Assembly: GCA_905480195.1 (NCBI GenBank)
Contig: CAJQPN010000001.1
Span: 81,132-145,131 of the forward strand
DNA length: 64,000 nucleotides
Source: an uncultured Acidimicrobiales bacterium
Lineage (GTDB): Bacteria > Actinomycetota > Acidimicrobiia > Acidimicrobiales > Aldehydirespiratoraceae
Direction of reading: 5' to 3'
A program made the position numbers and the translations under genes. This document shows, in pieces, positions 45,590 through 54,739 of the stretch. Within the stretch, counting starts at the first letter, position 1; every line of letters begins with the position of its first letter. The notes under the pieces were generated by a model. The model did no database searches. It was not told the DNA's origin and saw nothing but the letters and a program-made list of their open reading frames with translations.

Positions 45590-47079
45590 GTCGCAGCACC
45601 CATCAGCACTGCCGCCGCTGCGACCACGACGGCGAGGACGACAGCTTCGGCAGTAACCGTCGATCGGAAATGCCGAGCCAACGCCGAGTCATGCGGGGTG
45701 GCCTCCAGCGCAGGAATCACCACTCGATGGTTGTAGGCGCCGAAGCAGCCGGCGATCAAGACGAGAACCGTCTTCGCCATCAAGGTGCGGCCCCAGTCGC
45801 TCGACCAGAGCTGTGACGGGGCGTCAAGAACAGTCACCGTCAGGGCAACGCCTGCAACTCCTGCTGCGACGACCGCGACCGACGCGACCACGGAGAACCG
45901 AACGGCGAGCGCGAGGGCGTCGAGATCTCGGCCTCGACGTCGGCGGTCGGTCAACACGGCAGCCAGCATCACCACTCCACCAGCCCAGACCGCACCTGCG
46001 GCGACATGGATAACGTCAGCGACTGCCGTCAAAAGACGACTTCCTTCCGTGACGGTATGCCCGTCAAAGCTATGGGCCACAACCACTGCAGCGGCGCCGA
46101 CGACAGCACCGATCGAGGTGGACGTCGCCGCCCATGTCACCTCTTCTCTACCGGCTGGGGGTGCATACGGCGGCTCTGATCCTGCCTCACCGGGTGGTCG
46201 ACCGATCGCAGCGGCCACTCCGGCCCCGAGTAGGGAACGAAACGCAAGCGCAGGATCCGGCGCTTCGGAGGCCGACACGATGTCGAACCGCACGCCGGTG
46301 ACAATCAGGCCTGCGCCCAAAAGCCGGAGGCCGACTGCAATGCCGAAGTCTGAGCCGACGGTGTCACGAATAGCGCCGTACGAGACGGCCGACCCCCAAT
46401 CGCCACCGCCGGCGATGACGACCTGCGAAACCAGTTCACCCAACGCTCCGATCCCAACCAGCAGCCCCGAGCGGCGAACCCAATGCAAGATTCGCAAGAC
46501 TTCACTGCGTTCACCCCGAAGAGCTGTGGCGGCAAATACCAGCCCTCCAATGGCGGTAACCGTCCCGACGAGCGCGAGGAACCGAGCCACGGCTGCGACA
46601 CGCCCCGGACCGGACGGTGAACTCGACGGTTCCAGAAACTCCTCGAGCCCCTCGTTCGTGGTGGCGGGCAAGCCACCCGTGGCGCTCACCGCCGGTTCGG
46701 CCACGGATGCGTCGCTGGCCCCGTTCGGTGCCGCAGTAACCGTGAAGCTGAAGCTTCCTTCGATCGGGTGGGAGTCTGGCGCCACGACGGTCCACCGAAC
46801 CCCGATCATCCCCGGGCCAAGCGCCGGGTCGAACTGCAAGAACCAGGTCTTGCCATCATCGGTCGAGCGTTCGGTCGGTTCCCGCTGCGTTCCGTTGGCA
46901 TCGAGGACCAGGAAACCCTCACCGGTAGGTTCCGCTTCGCCGGTGAAGACGAGGATGATGGTTTCGACCGGATCGGTCACCTCGGTTCGATCTGCGGGAT
47001 CGGATGACTCGAATCCGGTGTGAGCAGAAACAGGCTTCGCGATGAGCAAGAGGAGGACCGAGGCAGCGAAGGCCAACAT
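45586..47079 (-). CDS. CopC-CopD fusion protein, copper binding and uptake
   Basis: 497 residues. After a signal peptide ending VSA, the mature chain would start HTGFESSDPADRTEV, with the N-terminal His expected of CopC. DSHPIEGSFSF is the second Cu(II)-binding strand. A proline/serine linker near residue 150 leads to the CopD domain with 8 membrane helices, including ADVIHVAAGAVWAGGVVML. CopC binds copper outside and CopD carries it across the membrane. Fused forms are common in actinobacteria. Confidence 0.9.
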   Translation of the reverse strand: MLAFAASVLLLLIAKPVSAHTGFESSDPADRTEVTDPVETIILVFTGEAEPTGEGFLVLDANGTQREPTERSTDDGKTWFLQFDPALGPGMIGVRWTVVAPDSHPIEGSFSFTVTAAPNGASDASVAEPAVSATGGLPATTNEGLEEFLEPSSSPSGPGRVAAVARFLALVGTVTAIGGLVFAATALRGERSEVLRILHWVRRSGLLVGIGALGELVSQVVIAGGGDWGSAVSYGAIRDTVGSDFGIAVGLRLLGAGLIVTGVRFDIVSASEAPDPALAFRSLLGAGVAAAIGRPPGEAGSEPPYAPPAGREEVTWAATSTSIGAVVGAAAVVVAHSFDGHTVTEGSRLLTAVADVIHVAAGAVWAGGVVMLAAVLTDRRRRGRDLDALALAVRFSVVASVAVVAAGVAGVALTVTVLDAPSQLWSSDWGRTLMAKTVLVLIAGCFGAYNHRVVIPALEATPHDSALARHFRSTVTAEAVVLAVVVAAAAVLMGAAT

Positions 47080-47203
47080 CGCGCCGGATCGAAAACTCGT
47101 TGCGGCGGCTACGCCGGTACCGTAGCGACTCGCCTGTGCTGGAGCGGCGACGATTCAGCCAATCGGGCTGCGCCTGCCATCAGCCTGGACCAAACTGGCG
47201 GCC

Positions 47204-48412
47204 ATGAAGCTCGTGAGCGCGACGCCGTACATTGTCAGGACCCCGAAACCACACCTCGGCGGACACAAGTGGTTCTTCGTGAAGCTCGAGACCGACAACG
47301 GTCTCGTCGGCTGGGGTGAGTGTGCCGTGCTGTGGTCGATGATGGGCATGGAGGACACCTTCGAAGCGATCGTCAACGATGCCTTCGAGCGATACCTGCT
47401 CGACGAGACACCGATCGACCGCCAGATGCTCACCAAGCGGATGTATGGCGGCATGACCGCGCAGAACCCTGGACTCTTCACAGCGGGTGTGATCAGCGCG
47501 TTCGACGTTGCGCTTTGGGACCTCACCGGGAAGTTCTACGAGGCACCGATCTGCGACTTGCTCGGCGGCAAATTCCGGGATCGAATCCGGACCTACACCT
47601 ACATCTACGACCCCGATGCACTCGAAGCGGGCGAGTCCGACGACTTCGCAGACCGATGGTTGGGGGGTATCGACGGCATCGCTGAGGTCGCAAAGAAGCT
47701 CGTCGACCGTGGGTTCACCGGCCTCAAACTCGACCCCGTCGAGTTCCACGGCACCAGCACTCTCCCGTTGACCCCCTACGAGCTCTCGATGGAGCAGTAC
47801 GACACTGCGGCTCGCACGATCGAGGCGATCCGCGACGCCATCGGCACTCGGGCCGACATTCTCATCGGCACCCACGGTCAAACCACACCGTCATCGGCTC
47901 GGCGCCTCGCCAAACTCCTCGAGCCGTACAACCCACTCTGGCTCGAAGAGCCATGCCCCCCCGAGAACGTCGACGAGATGGTTCGAATCGCCCAGTCGAC
48001 CACGATCCCGATCGCGACAGGTGAGCGGCTCGCCTTCAACGACTTTCAGCCGTTGTTCGCCGCAGGGGCCTGCCACTTCGCACAACCCGACCTCGGTGGA
48101 TGCGGCGGGATCACTGCAGCTCGCGAGATCGCGGCGATGGCCGAGGCTCACTACGTGCTGATGGCCCCACACGTGTGGGGTGGGCCGATCATCACCGCTG
48201 CCGCACTGCAGCTCGACGCCGCCATCCCGAACTTCTTGATCCAGGAGAGCATTTACACGTCGAACCTCTTCTTCGACGAGATCGTGGAGGAACCGTTCGT
48301 CTGGGACGACGGAGATTTGCTCGTTCCTGACCGTCCCGGTCATGGCATCAATCTCGTCGAGGAGAAACTGCTCGAGCACAAGGCACGCCACGGCCTTCGG
48401 CGCCGCTCCTGA
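47204..48412 (+). CDS. Mandelate racemase/muconate lactonizing enzyme family protein
   Basis: 402 residues of the enolase superfamily. The N-terminal capping domain includes NGLVGWGECAVLW, and the barrel has FDVALWDLTGK, GFTGLKLDPVEFHG with the Lys strand, LIGTHGQTTP, LWLEEPCPPENVDEM and PIATGERLAF. These residues position the metal and the base. It likely dehydrates or epimerises a sugar acid (galactonate dehydratase-like). Single gene divergent from copCD. Confidence 0.88.
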   Translation: MKLVSATPYIVRTPKPHLGGHKWFFVKLETDNGLVGWGECAVLWSMMGMEDTFEAIVNDAFERYLLDETPIDRQMLTKRMYGGMTAQNPGLFTAGVISAFDVALWDLTGKFYEAPICDLLGGKFRDRIRTYTYIYDPDALEAGESDDFADRWLGGIDGIAEVAKKLVDRGFTGLKLDPVEFHGTSTLPLTPYELSMEQYDTAARTIEAIRDAIGTRADILIGTHGQTTPSSARRLAKLLEPYNPLWLEEPCPPENVDEMVRIAQSTTIPIATGERLAFNDFQPLFAAGACHFAQPDLGGCGGITAAREIAAMAEAHYVLMAPHVWGGPIITAAALQLDAAIPNFLIQESIYTSNLFFDEIVEEPFVWDDGDLLVPDRPGHGINLVEEKLLEHKARHGLRRRS

Positions 48413-48465
48413 GCTAATCTCCCGCTCGTTCTGGACAGCGAGAGCCGCACACCGAGGGGATCAAC

Positions 48466-49551
48466 ATGCCACAGACCGTCAAGGGCGTCGTCGCCATGCA
48501 GAAGGACGCACCGGTCACGATCGAAAACATCGTCATCCCCGATCCGGGACCGGGCGAGGCGGTCGTCGCCGTCAAGGCCTGCGGCGTGTGCCACACCGAC
48601 CTTCACTACCGCGAGGGCGGCATCAATAACGAGTTTCCTTTCCTGCTCGGACACGAGGCCAGTGGTGTCGTCGAGTCGGTCGGCGAAGGAGTCACCGACG
48701 TCACACCCGGTGACTTCGTAATCCTCAACTGGCGGGCCGTGTGCGGCACCTGTCGCAGCTGCCTGAAGGGCAAACCGCAGATCTGCTTCTCGACGTATAA
48801 CGCCACCCAGAAGATGACCCTCGAGGACGGGACCGAGCTGTCCCCTGCACTGGGAATCGGCGCCTTCGCCGAGAAGACCCTCGTGGCCTCCGGCCAGTGC
48901 ACCAGGGTCGACCCCGAGACCCGCCCGGCTGCAGCAGGCCTTCTCGGTTGTGGGGTGATGGCCGGCATCGGAGCCGCCATCAACACCGGCGGCGTGAGTC
49001 GCGGTGACAGCGTTGCCGTGTTCGGCTGCGGTGGTGTAGGCGACGCTGCCATCGCCGGCAGCGTGCTCGCCGGTGCGTCCACGATCATCGCCGTCGACAT
49101 CGACGATCAGAAACTCGAGTGGGCGAAAGGGTTCGGTGCGACGCACACGATCAACTCGGCCAACGAGGACGCAGTGGAGAGGATTCGTGATCTCACCGAC
49201 GGCAACGGTGTCGACGTTGCGATCGAGGCGATCGGTCTACCCGAGGTCTACAAACAGTGTTTCGAGGCACGCGACCTGGCCGGCACGGTCGTACTCGTTG
49301 GCGTGCCCCGACCCGACATGGAACTCACGCTGCCGTTCCTTGACGTGTTCGGCCGCGGCGGTGCTCTCAAGTCGAGCTGGTACGGCGATTGCTTGCCCAG
49401 TCGCGACTTTCCGATGCTGATCGACCTGTACCAGCAGGGCCGACTCGACCTCGACGGGTTCGTGAGCGAGATCATCTCGCTCGACGGCGTCGAGGAGGCG
49501 TTCCACAAGATGGAACGCGGTGAAGTACTGCGTTCCGTCGTCGAGATCTGA
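48466..49551 (+). CDS. mscR: S-(hydroxymethyl)mycothiol dehydrogenase
   Basis: 361 residues, nearly collinear with Mycobacterium MscR as I remember it. [14 protein letters not shown] gives the catalytic zinc, [15 protein letters not shown] the structural zinc, [16 protein letters not shown] the NAD motif and [14 protein letters not shown] a characteristic late segment. It oxidises the formaldehyde-mycothiol adduct and can also reduce S-nitrosomycothiol. GAGGGG precedes the ATG. The next gene is the usual MBL partner. Confidence 0.92.
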   Translation: MPQTVKGVVAMQKDAPVTIENIVIPDPGPGEAVVAVKACGVCHTDLHYREGGINNEFPFLLGHEASGVVESVGEGVTDVTPGDFVILNWRAVCGTCRSCLKGKPQICFSTYNATQKMTLEDGTELSPALGIGAFAEKTLVASGQCTRVDPETRPAAAGLLGCGVMAGIGAAINTGGVSRGDSVAVFGCGGVGDAAIAGSVLAGASTIIAVDIDDQKLEWAKGFGATHTINSANEDAVERIRDLTDGNGVDVAIEAIGLPEVYKQCFEARDLAGTVVLVGVPRPDMELTLPFLDVFGRGGALKSSWYGDCLPSRDFPMLIDLYQQGRLDLDGFVSEIISLDGVEEAFHKMERGEVLRSVVEI

Positions 49552-49558
49552 CCGTCCG

Positions 49559-50188
49559 GTGTCCATCGAACTCGTCACGACCACCGGCATCTTCGCTCTC
49601 GACGGCGGTGAGTGGGAGGTCGAGAACAACATCTGGCTCGTCGGCGATGATCGCGAGGTGATGATCTTCGACGCCGCCCACGACCATCGGCCCATCGTCG
49701 ACGCGGTCAATGGCCGCAATGTCACCGCCATCGTGCTCACCCACGGTCACAACGACCACATCAATGCAGCAGAAGCACTGCGCGACACAGTCGACGCACC
49801 GATCCTGCTGCACCCTGACGACCGGATGCTGTGGAACATCGTCTATCCCGACTCGACTCCGGACGGCGACCTCATACCCGGTACGACGATCTCCGCCGGT
49901 GGGCACGAGGTCGCCATCATTCACACGCCGGGGCACTCGCCGGGATGCTGCTGTTTCCACGACGTCGGCGCAGGCCGACTGATCTCTGGCGACACCCTTT
50001 TTTGCGGTGGCCCGGGGGCCACCGGGCGCAGCTACAGCGATGAACCCACGATCCTTCGTTCGATTCGTGATCGACTCCTCAACTTGCCAGGTGACACGGT
50101 CGTTCACACCGGGCATGGCGACACGACGGCCATCGACGACGAGCGCGAACGCGTCCTGGACCGCATCGCCGAACTCGGAGTCGACTGA
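49559..50188 (+). CDS. MBL-fold hydrolase linked to mycothiol detoxification
   Basis: 209 residues from GTG 49559, 7 bp after the mscR stop. HGHNDH at residues 62-67 binds the metals, followed by HTPGHSPGCC, SGDTLFCGGPG and VHTGHGD. This is the glyoxalase-II-like layout also found directly downstream of mscR in mycobacteria (Rv2260-type). It probably hydrolyses S-formylmycothiol or a similar mycothiol thioester to finish formaldehyde disposal; this is inferred from the conserved pair. Confidence 0.87.
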   Translation: MSIELVTTTGIFALDGGEWEVENNIWLVGDDREVMIFDAAHDHRPIVDAVNGRNVTAIVLTHGHNDHINAAEALRDTVDAPILLHPDDRMLWNIVYPDSTPDGDLIPGTTISAGGHEVAIIHTPGHSPGCCCFHDVGAGRLISGDTLFCGGPGATGRSYSDEPTILRSIRDRLLNLPGDTVVHTGHGDTTAIDDERERVLDRIAELGVD

Positions 50189-50214
50189 CGTCTCGACCGC
50201 ACTACGGTCACCCC

Positions 50215-51090
50215 ATGACCGACGGGCACTTCGCAACGAGCACACCGGGTCGCGAGATCAGCACCTTCATCCGCGAGAACGGCTACGCGATCGTCGATGA
50301 CGCCGCCGATACCGCCGTGATGGACCGGCTCGCCAGCGAGGCAGCACCCTTCGTCGAGGCGTCGGCACACGGTCGTGACATCTACGACGGCCGCCACACA
50401 CGGCGAACGGGCGCGCTCGTCGCCCGCTGCCCGGCAGCACGTGAACTGGTCATGCACCCAATCGTCAGGGCGGTCGTCGACGACTTCCTGGGCCACTCGA
50501 CGACCTACCAGCTCCACCTCACCCAGCTGATCACCATCGAGCCGGGGGAGACGAAACAGAAGCCCCATCGCGATCAGATGGCATTCGACTTCTTCTCGTT
50601 CCCAGCCGACTACCACGTGCAGTGCAACACGATGTGGGCGCTCACCGACTTCACCGCTGCAAACGGCGCAACCCACATTGCGCCGGGAACAAGTGGCATG
50701 GCCGATGCTGAAGCAGAGCAGATCGAAGAGATCCAGGCGACGATGCGGCGCGGGTCGGTGTTGTTCTACGACGGCAAGGTCCTCCACGGCGGTGGGGCGA
50801 ACACAAGCGACCGGCCTCGCCAGGGAGTGAACATCACCTACGCAGTCGGCTGGGTTCGCCAGGAAGAGAACCAGTACCTCGCGTGCCCGCCCGACGTTGC
50901 GCGTTCCCTCGACGACGACCTCCTCAAGATGATCGGGTACCAGCAAGGGGCGTTCGCGTTGGGCTACGTCGGCGATCAGATCGATCCACTGGCGGCACTA
51001 CGCGGGTCGAGGGAAAAAGTGAAGACCGTCGAAAACTTTCGGCAATCAAACGACTCGTTCCAGACGTTTGTCGACGATCTGGACCGGTGA
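50215..51090 (+). CDS. Phytanoyl-CoA dioxygenase (PhyH) family protein
   Basis: 291 residues. PHRDQMAFDFFSF carries the HxD iron motif, MWALTDFTAANGATHIAPG the double-stranded beta-helix, and GKVLHGGGANTSDR the distal His. RQGVNITYAVGWVRQEENQY completes the family region. It should hydroxylate a substrate with Fe(II) and 2-oxoglutarate. The stop overlaps the ATG of the dimethylformamidase-like gene (TGATG), so the two probably act together. Confidence 0.88.
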   Translation: MTDGHFATSTPGREISTFIRENGYAIVDDAADTAVMDRLASEAAPFVEASAHGRDIYDGRHTRRTGALVARCPAARELVMHPIVRAVVDDFLGHSTTYQLHLTQLITIEPGETKQKPHRDQMAFDFFSFPADYHVQCNTMWALTDFTAANGATHIAPGTSGMADAEAEQIEEIQATMRRGSVLFYDGKVLHGGGANTSDRPRQGVNITYAVGWVRQEENQYLACPPDVARSLDDDLLKMIGYQQGAFALGYVGDQIDPLAALRGSREKVKTVENFRQSNDSFQTFVDDLDR

Positions 51091-52628
51091 TGCACCCCAG
51101 CGAGCGTGTCTACACCCGCTGGCCCGAGGTCGAAGGCTATTGCACCCCGCTCAGCGCTCCGGCCGGCAGTCCCATCGAGTTGCGAGCTGCGAGCAGAGCC
51201 CGGACCTTCTCGGTTCGGGTAAGCCGTTGGGCGCTCAATCCCGAGGTTGTTTGGGCTGCGGAGGGTCTACGAGCCGATGATCATCCGGTCTGCGAGCGTG
51301 CGTGGGAAACCGGTTGTGGATGGCCGGTCACGGTGGAAATCCCGACCGACGGCTCATGGCCGTCTGGCTTCTACGAGGTCACGCTGCATGCTGACGGAAT
51401 CGAGGGTCCCGCAGCCACCAGCCAGGCCTTCTTCGTTCTGCGGGCCACACGGCCTCGTCATCGCGCCCTCCTGACGCTGGCGACAAACACCTACAACGCG
51501 TACAACCAGTGGGGCGGCCGGTGTCTCTACAGCGGCGGCAACACGATGTCGTTCGAACGACCACTCGAGCGGGGCTTCATCCGTCGCCCGATCGACGAGA
51601 CCGGCTTCGACGGAAGGATCACCAACATCGAGACACCCGGTGACCCAACCCACCGGCGGATGATCGAGTATCAGGAGCGCTTCGACATCCCGCTGTGGAC
51701 CGGATCGAGCAGCTTCTGGAACTGGGAACGCCGATTCATCGAGTGGGCCGAACGTGAGGGCTTCGCGTTCGACGTTGCTGTCAACGCCGATATCGAAGAT
51801 CCGGCGACCCTCGACGGCTACGACGTGATGCTGTCGGTCGGTCACGACGAGTACTGGTCGCGGCCGATGCGCAACTCGATCGACACCTTCGTCGACAACG
51901 GCGGCCGCTGGGCCATCTTCTCCGGGAACACCTGCTTCTGGCAGGTTCGTCTCGAGGGGCATCAGATGGTGGCACACAAGGGTCGAGCCCATCTTGACGA
52001 CCCGGTCCGACAGACCGACCGGCATCATCTGCTCACGACCTGCTGGTGCGATCCGGCGATCGGTCACCCCGAAGCGACAACGACCGGACTCACCTTCAGT
52101 CGAGGCGGCTACCACCGGATCGGTAAGGCGGTCGAGCACGGCACCGGGGCGTACGAGGTCCATCGGCCCGACCACTGGGTGTTTGAGGGCACCGGTCTCG
52201 GGTCCGGCGACCTTCTTGGAGCGGGGCACTTCATTGTCGGATACGAGGTCGACGGCTGCGCCCTCGACCCTGGGAGTCATCCTCCACGCCCGACGGGGGA
52301 AGACGGTGCACCAACATCACTCGAGATTCTCGCCACTGCACCGGCACGGTTGATGTCGATTACCGATGACCGTTGCGAGCCGCCTCCGCTGCTGTGGAAC
52401 GACCTCCGGCCACCTGGCGAGCTCGAGTCGATGGCTCGGACGCTCTTCGGTGACATGTCGACCGAGAGCACAGCAAAACTCGAGGTCGGCCACGCGGTCA
52501 TGGGGATCTTTCGTCGCGGAGAAGGGGAGGTCTTCAACGCCGGCACGGCCGACTGGTGCTACGGCCTCGACGCTGACCCGAGAATCCGACGAGTCACGGC
52601 GAACGTACTCCGCCGGTTCGGCGTCTGA
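51090..52628 (+). CDS. N,N-dimethylformamidase large-subunit-like protein
   Basis: 512 residues. A short beta-sandwich N-terminal domain precedes the DMFase C-terminal domain with TNTYNAYNQWGG (Tyr135 and Tyr138) and VGHDEYWSRPMR (His252, Glu254). Bacterial DMFase uses an unusual iron site of two tyrosines and one carboxylate, and the Tyr and Glu seen here are good candidates. No small subunit gene is adjacent. The related proteins are not well characterised, and the substrate may be another amide. Translation is coupled to the PhyH dioxygenase. Confidence 0.8.
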   Translation: MHPSERVYTRWPEVEGYCTPLSAPAGSPIELRAASRARTFSVRVSRWALNPEVVWAAEGLRADDHPVCERAWETGCGWPVTVEIPTDGSWPSGFYEVTLHADGIEGPAATSQAFFVLRATRPRHRALLTLATNTYNAYNQWGGRCLYSGGNTMSFERPLERGFIRRPIDETGFDGRITNIETPGDPTHRRMIEYQERFDIPLWTGSSSFWNWERRFIEWAEREGFAFDVAVNADIEDPATLDGYDVMLSVGHDEYWSRPMRNSIDTFVDNGGRWAIFSGNTCFWQVRLEGHQMVAHKGRAHLDDPVRQTDRHHLLTTCWCDPAIGHPEATTTGLTFSRGGYHRIGKAVEHGTGAYEVHRPDHWVFEGTGLGSGDLLGAGHFIVGYEVDGCALDPGSHPPRPTGEDGAPTSLEILATAPARLMSITDDRCEPPPLLWNDLRPPGELESMARTLFGDMSTESTAKLEVGHAVMGIFRRGEGEVFNAGTADWCYGLDADPRIRRVTANVLRRFGV

Positions 52629-54071
52629 TCAGAGCGCAAATGACCGGCCGGACACGCTGACCCGAGAACCGATGAGCTCGGATCGGCACGCATCGGCGGC
52701 AGCAGCTGCGTCATCGAGCGCGGCGACCGCCCGCAACCCCGAGTCGAGGTCAATGATCGCTGCAATACGTTCGCCAGCGACTGTGTAGGCGGCGATTGCG
52801 CCGCAATCCGACGGGTTCTCGTCGAGAGGCACGACTGTCGATGCGGCAGTTGCGTCGTCGACAAGGTCACCGATCAGCACCCCGTCAGTGGGAGCATCGG
52901 TCGACCAAAGGGCAAGGCCGGGCTTCGTCAGCAGGCCGCTGACGGCCGTGACGAGGCCAAAAGCGCCCGGGTCGGCCCGAAGACGGCCGACCATGGCGGC
53001 AGTCGCCTGGAAGACAAAGTTGTTGAACGGGCCTCCTGCGAACGTCATACCGCCGGTGATCGTGGCCGGCGCTGCAGGGTCGAGGCCGAGTTCAGCCTGC
53101 TGTACACGCACGGCAGCCGGGAAACAGGAGTACAGCTCGACGTGCTCGATGGTCGGGAGAGGGCGACCGGTGTGGGTCTCGGCGGCGCGGCCCAAAACCG
53201 CCATCGCCGGCCAACGGTGCAAGCCGGCTCGGCGGGACAGCGACAGCGACAGCGACGATTCCAACCCGACGTGGGGGAACACCCGCCGCTCGAGATCGAT
53301 GGCACAGGTGTCAGCCGTCTCGGTCGACGTGATCACGAACGCTGCAGCCTGATCGACCGACCACTGGCTGTTGTGCCATTTGTTGTAGGGGAAGGCGAGC
53401 ATGCGGTTCGCATCGCTCGATTCGCGGATAACTGCCGCCGACATGGGACCGGGGAACGCCGCCTTCGGGTTGGTTTGTGCGACCTCGTTGAAGCCCGCCC
53501 ACATCGCAGCGATGTCGTCGCGGTGCTCGTCAAGTGTCCACCCGTTCGCCGCCCGCCGGGCACTGTCGATCAGGGCGTACTGTTGCACGGGCAACACCGC
53601 CCCAATCTCGACTTCGGGCCGCGCCACGATCTCTCCGGCCGGGGCGACCAGTTCGTCGGCCTTGGTGAACGGCTTGGGTCGCGCCAGCGTCACATCAGCC
53701 CGGCGGGCAAGATCGTCTCGTCGCTTCGTTTCGGCTCCAGCCACCACGACGGCTCGAGCATCACCGCGTCGAACCGCCTCGATCGCTCGCGAGACGAGCG
53801 TCTGCTGCGGAATGCCGACCTGATAGGTGACCGACCGAGCGTCGGGCGTGCCAAGGGCACGCGCAATCCGTTGGGCCCCGTCGCTCAGCATCGACAGTCC
53901 CTGCGTCACCAGCACCAGATCGATCTTCGTCGACAGCTCAGCCCCCACTCCGGCGTCAGCGACTGCGTCGACAGCCGCAGCGACGAGAAGTTCCTCGCAG
54001 CCGACACCGTCACCTGGATGTTGCAGCTGCTGCTCTGCGGTCGCAGCGCCGACCAGAACGGGCGTGTTCAC
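52629..54071 (-). CDS. Thiolase-like protein (TLP1 type) lacking the nucleophilic Cys
   Basis: 480 residues. Thiolase halves are visible as VLVGAATAEQQ at the start and HVELYSCFPAAVRV, TGGMTFAGGPFNNFV later. Where active thiolases have the nucleophile CxS, this has SVTYQVGIPQQTLVS with no Cys. A ~100-residue C-terminal OB-like extension (IAAYTVAGERIAAIID) follows, as in mycobacterial thiolase-like protein 1. Condensation is therefore unlikely by the usual route; a CoA-ester lyase/hydrolase or binding role is possible. It overlaps the flavin-reductase-like gene by 4 bp. Confidence 0.82.
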   Translation of the reverse strand: MNTPVLVGAATAEQQLQHPGDGVGCEELLVAAAVDAVADAGVGAELSTKIDLVLVTQGLSMLSDGAQRIARALGTPDARSVTYQVGIPQQTLVSRAIEAVRRGDARAVVVAGAETKRRDDLARRADVTLARPKPFTKADELVAPAGEIVARPEVEIGAVLPVQQYALIDSARRAANGWTLDEHRDDIAAMWAGFNEVAQTNPKAAFPGPMSAAVIRESSDANRMLAFPYNKWHNSQWSVDQAAAFVITSTETADTCAIDLERRVFPHVGLESSLSLSLSRRAGLHRWPAMAVLGRAAETHTGRPLPTIEHVELYSCFPAAVRVQQAELGLDPAAPATITGGMTFAGGPFNNFVFQATAAMVGRLRADPGAFGLVTAVSGLLTKPGLALWSTDAPTDGVLIGDLVDDATAASTVVPLDENPSDCGAIAAYTVAGERIAAIIDLDSGLRAVAALDDAAAAADACRSELIGSRVSVSGRSFAL

Positions 54072-54685
54072 GCCGGGCGATCGATGGCGAACAGATCCGT
54101 GGCGTTCGAGTACCAGCTGCCAACGTGTCGGCCGACGGCTCTCAGTTCATCCTGCAGCACCCGGGTGCCGTCAAGCACACGGTCAGCGACGTGGATGACG
54201 ATGATCTCCCCGATCACGAGACCGTTGCCGCCATCGGGCTTGCCAACATGGACGATGTCGGTCACCCGGCACTCCATCGTGGCGGTCGCCTCACCGACCC
54301 GCATGGGACGGATCTCGGTGGACTCGACCTTCGTCAAACCTGCGTGTTCGAATTCGTCCTCATCGGCCGGCAAAGACGCAGCGGTGGCATTCATCGCCTC
54401 GACGGTCTCGGCGGTGACGATGTTGATCGTGAACTCCGGCACCTCTCGGACGTTGTCGAGGCTGTCTTTGCGAACCCCTGCACCACCACCGGGCGAGAAC
54501 GCAGCGTGGATCGGATCGCTCCCGACGAGGTTGAAGAACGAGTACGGCGCCAGGTTGTCGACGCCGTCGGCGGATTGCGTACCGATCCACCCGATCGGAC
54601 GTGGTACCACCAGGCCGGACGCGAGCTTGTATGGCTCGACTGGCGGGAGATCGGCGACTCGGAACGTGGTCTGGGGTTCGGCCAT
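54068..54685 (-). CDS. Flavin reductase-like FMN-binding split-barrel protein
   Basis: 205 residues. ASGLVVPRPIGWIGTQS and NLAPYSFFNLVGSDP are typical of the flavin-reductase-like split barrel, with KDSLDNVREVPEFTINIV and the AECR-like MECRVTDIVHVG strand. Such proteins bind FMN and supply reduced flavin or act as oxidoreductases. The only joined neighbour is the thiolase-like gene downstream (ATGA). Confidence 0.85.
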   Translation of the reverse strand: MAEPQTTFRVADLPPVEPYKLASGLVVPRPIGWIGTQSADGVDNLAPYSFFNLVGSDPIHAAFSPGGGAGVRKDSLDNVREVPEFTINIVTAETVEAMNATAASLPADEDEFEHAGLTKVESTEIRPMRVGEATATMECRVTDIVHVGKPDGGNGLVIGEIIVIHVADRVLDGTRVLQDELRAVGRHVGSWYSNATDLFAIDRPA

Positions 54686-54739
54686 GGCGCGATCTTGGCA
54701 CGCACCGGCTGCAGAGTCTCAGCCGACCCAACGGCAGGT

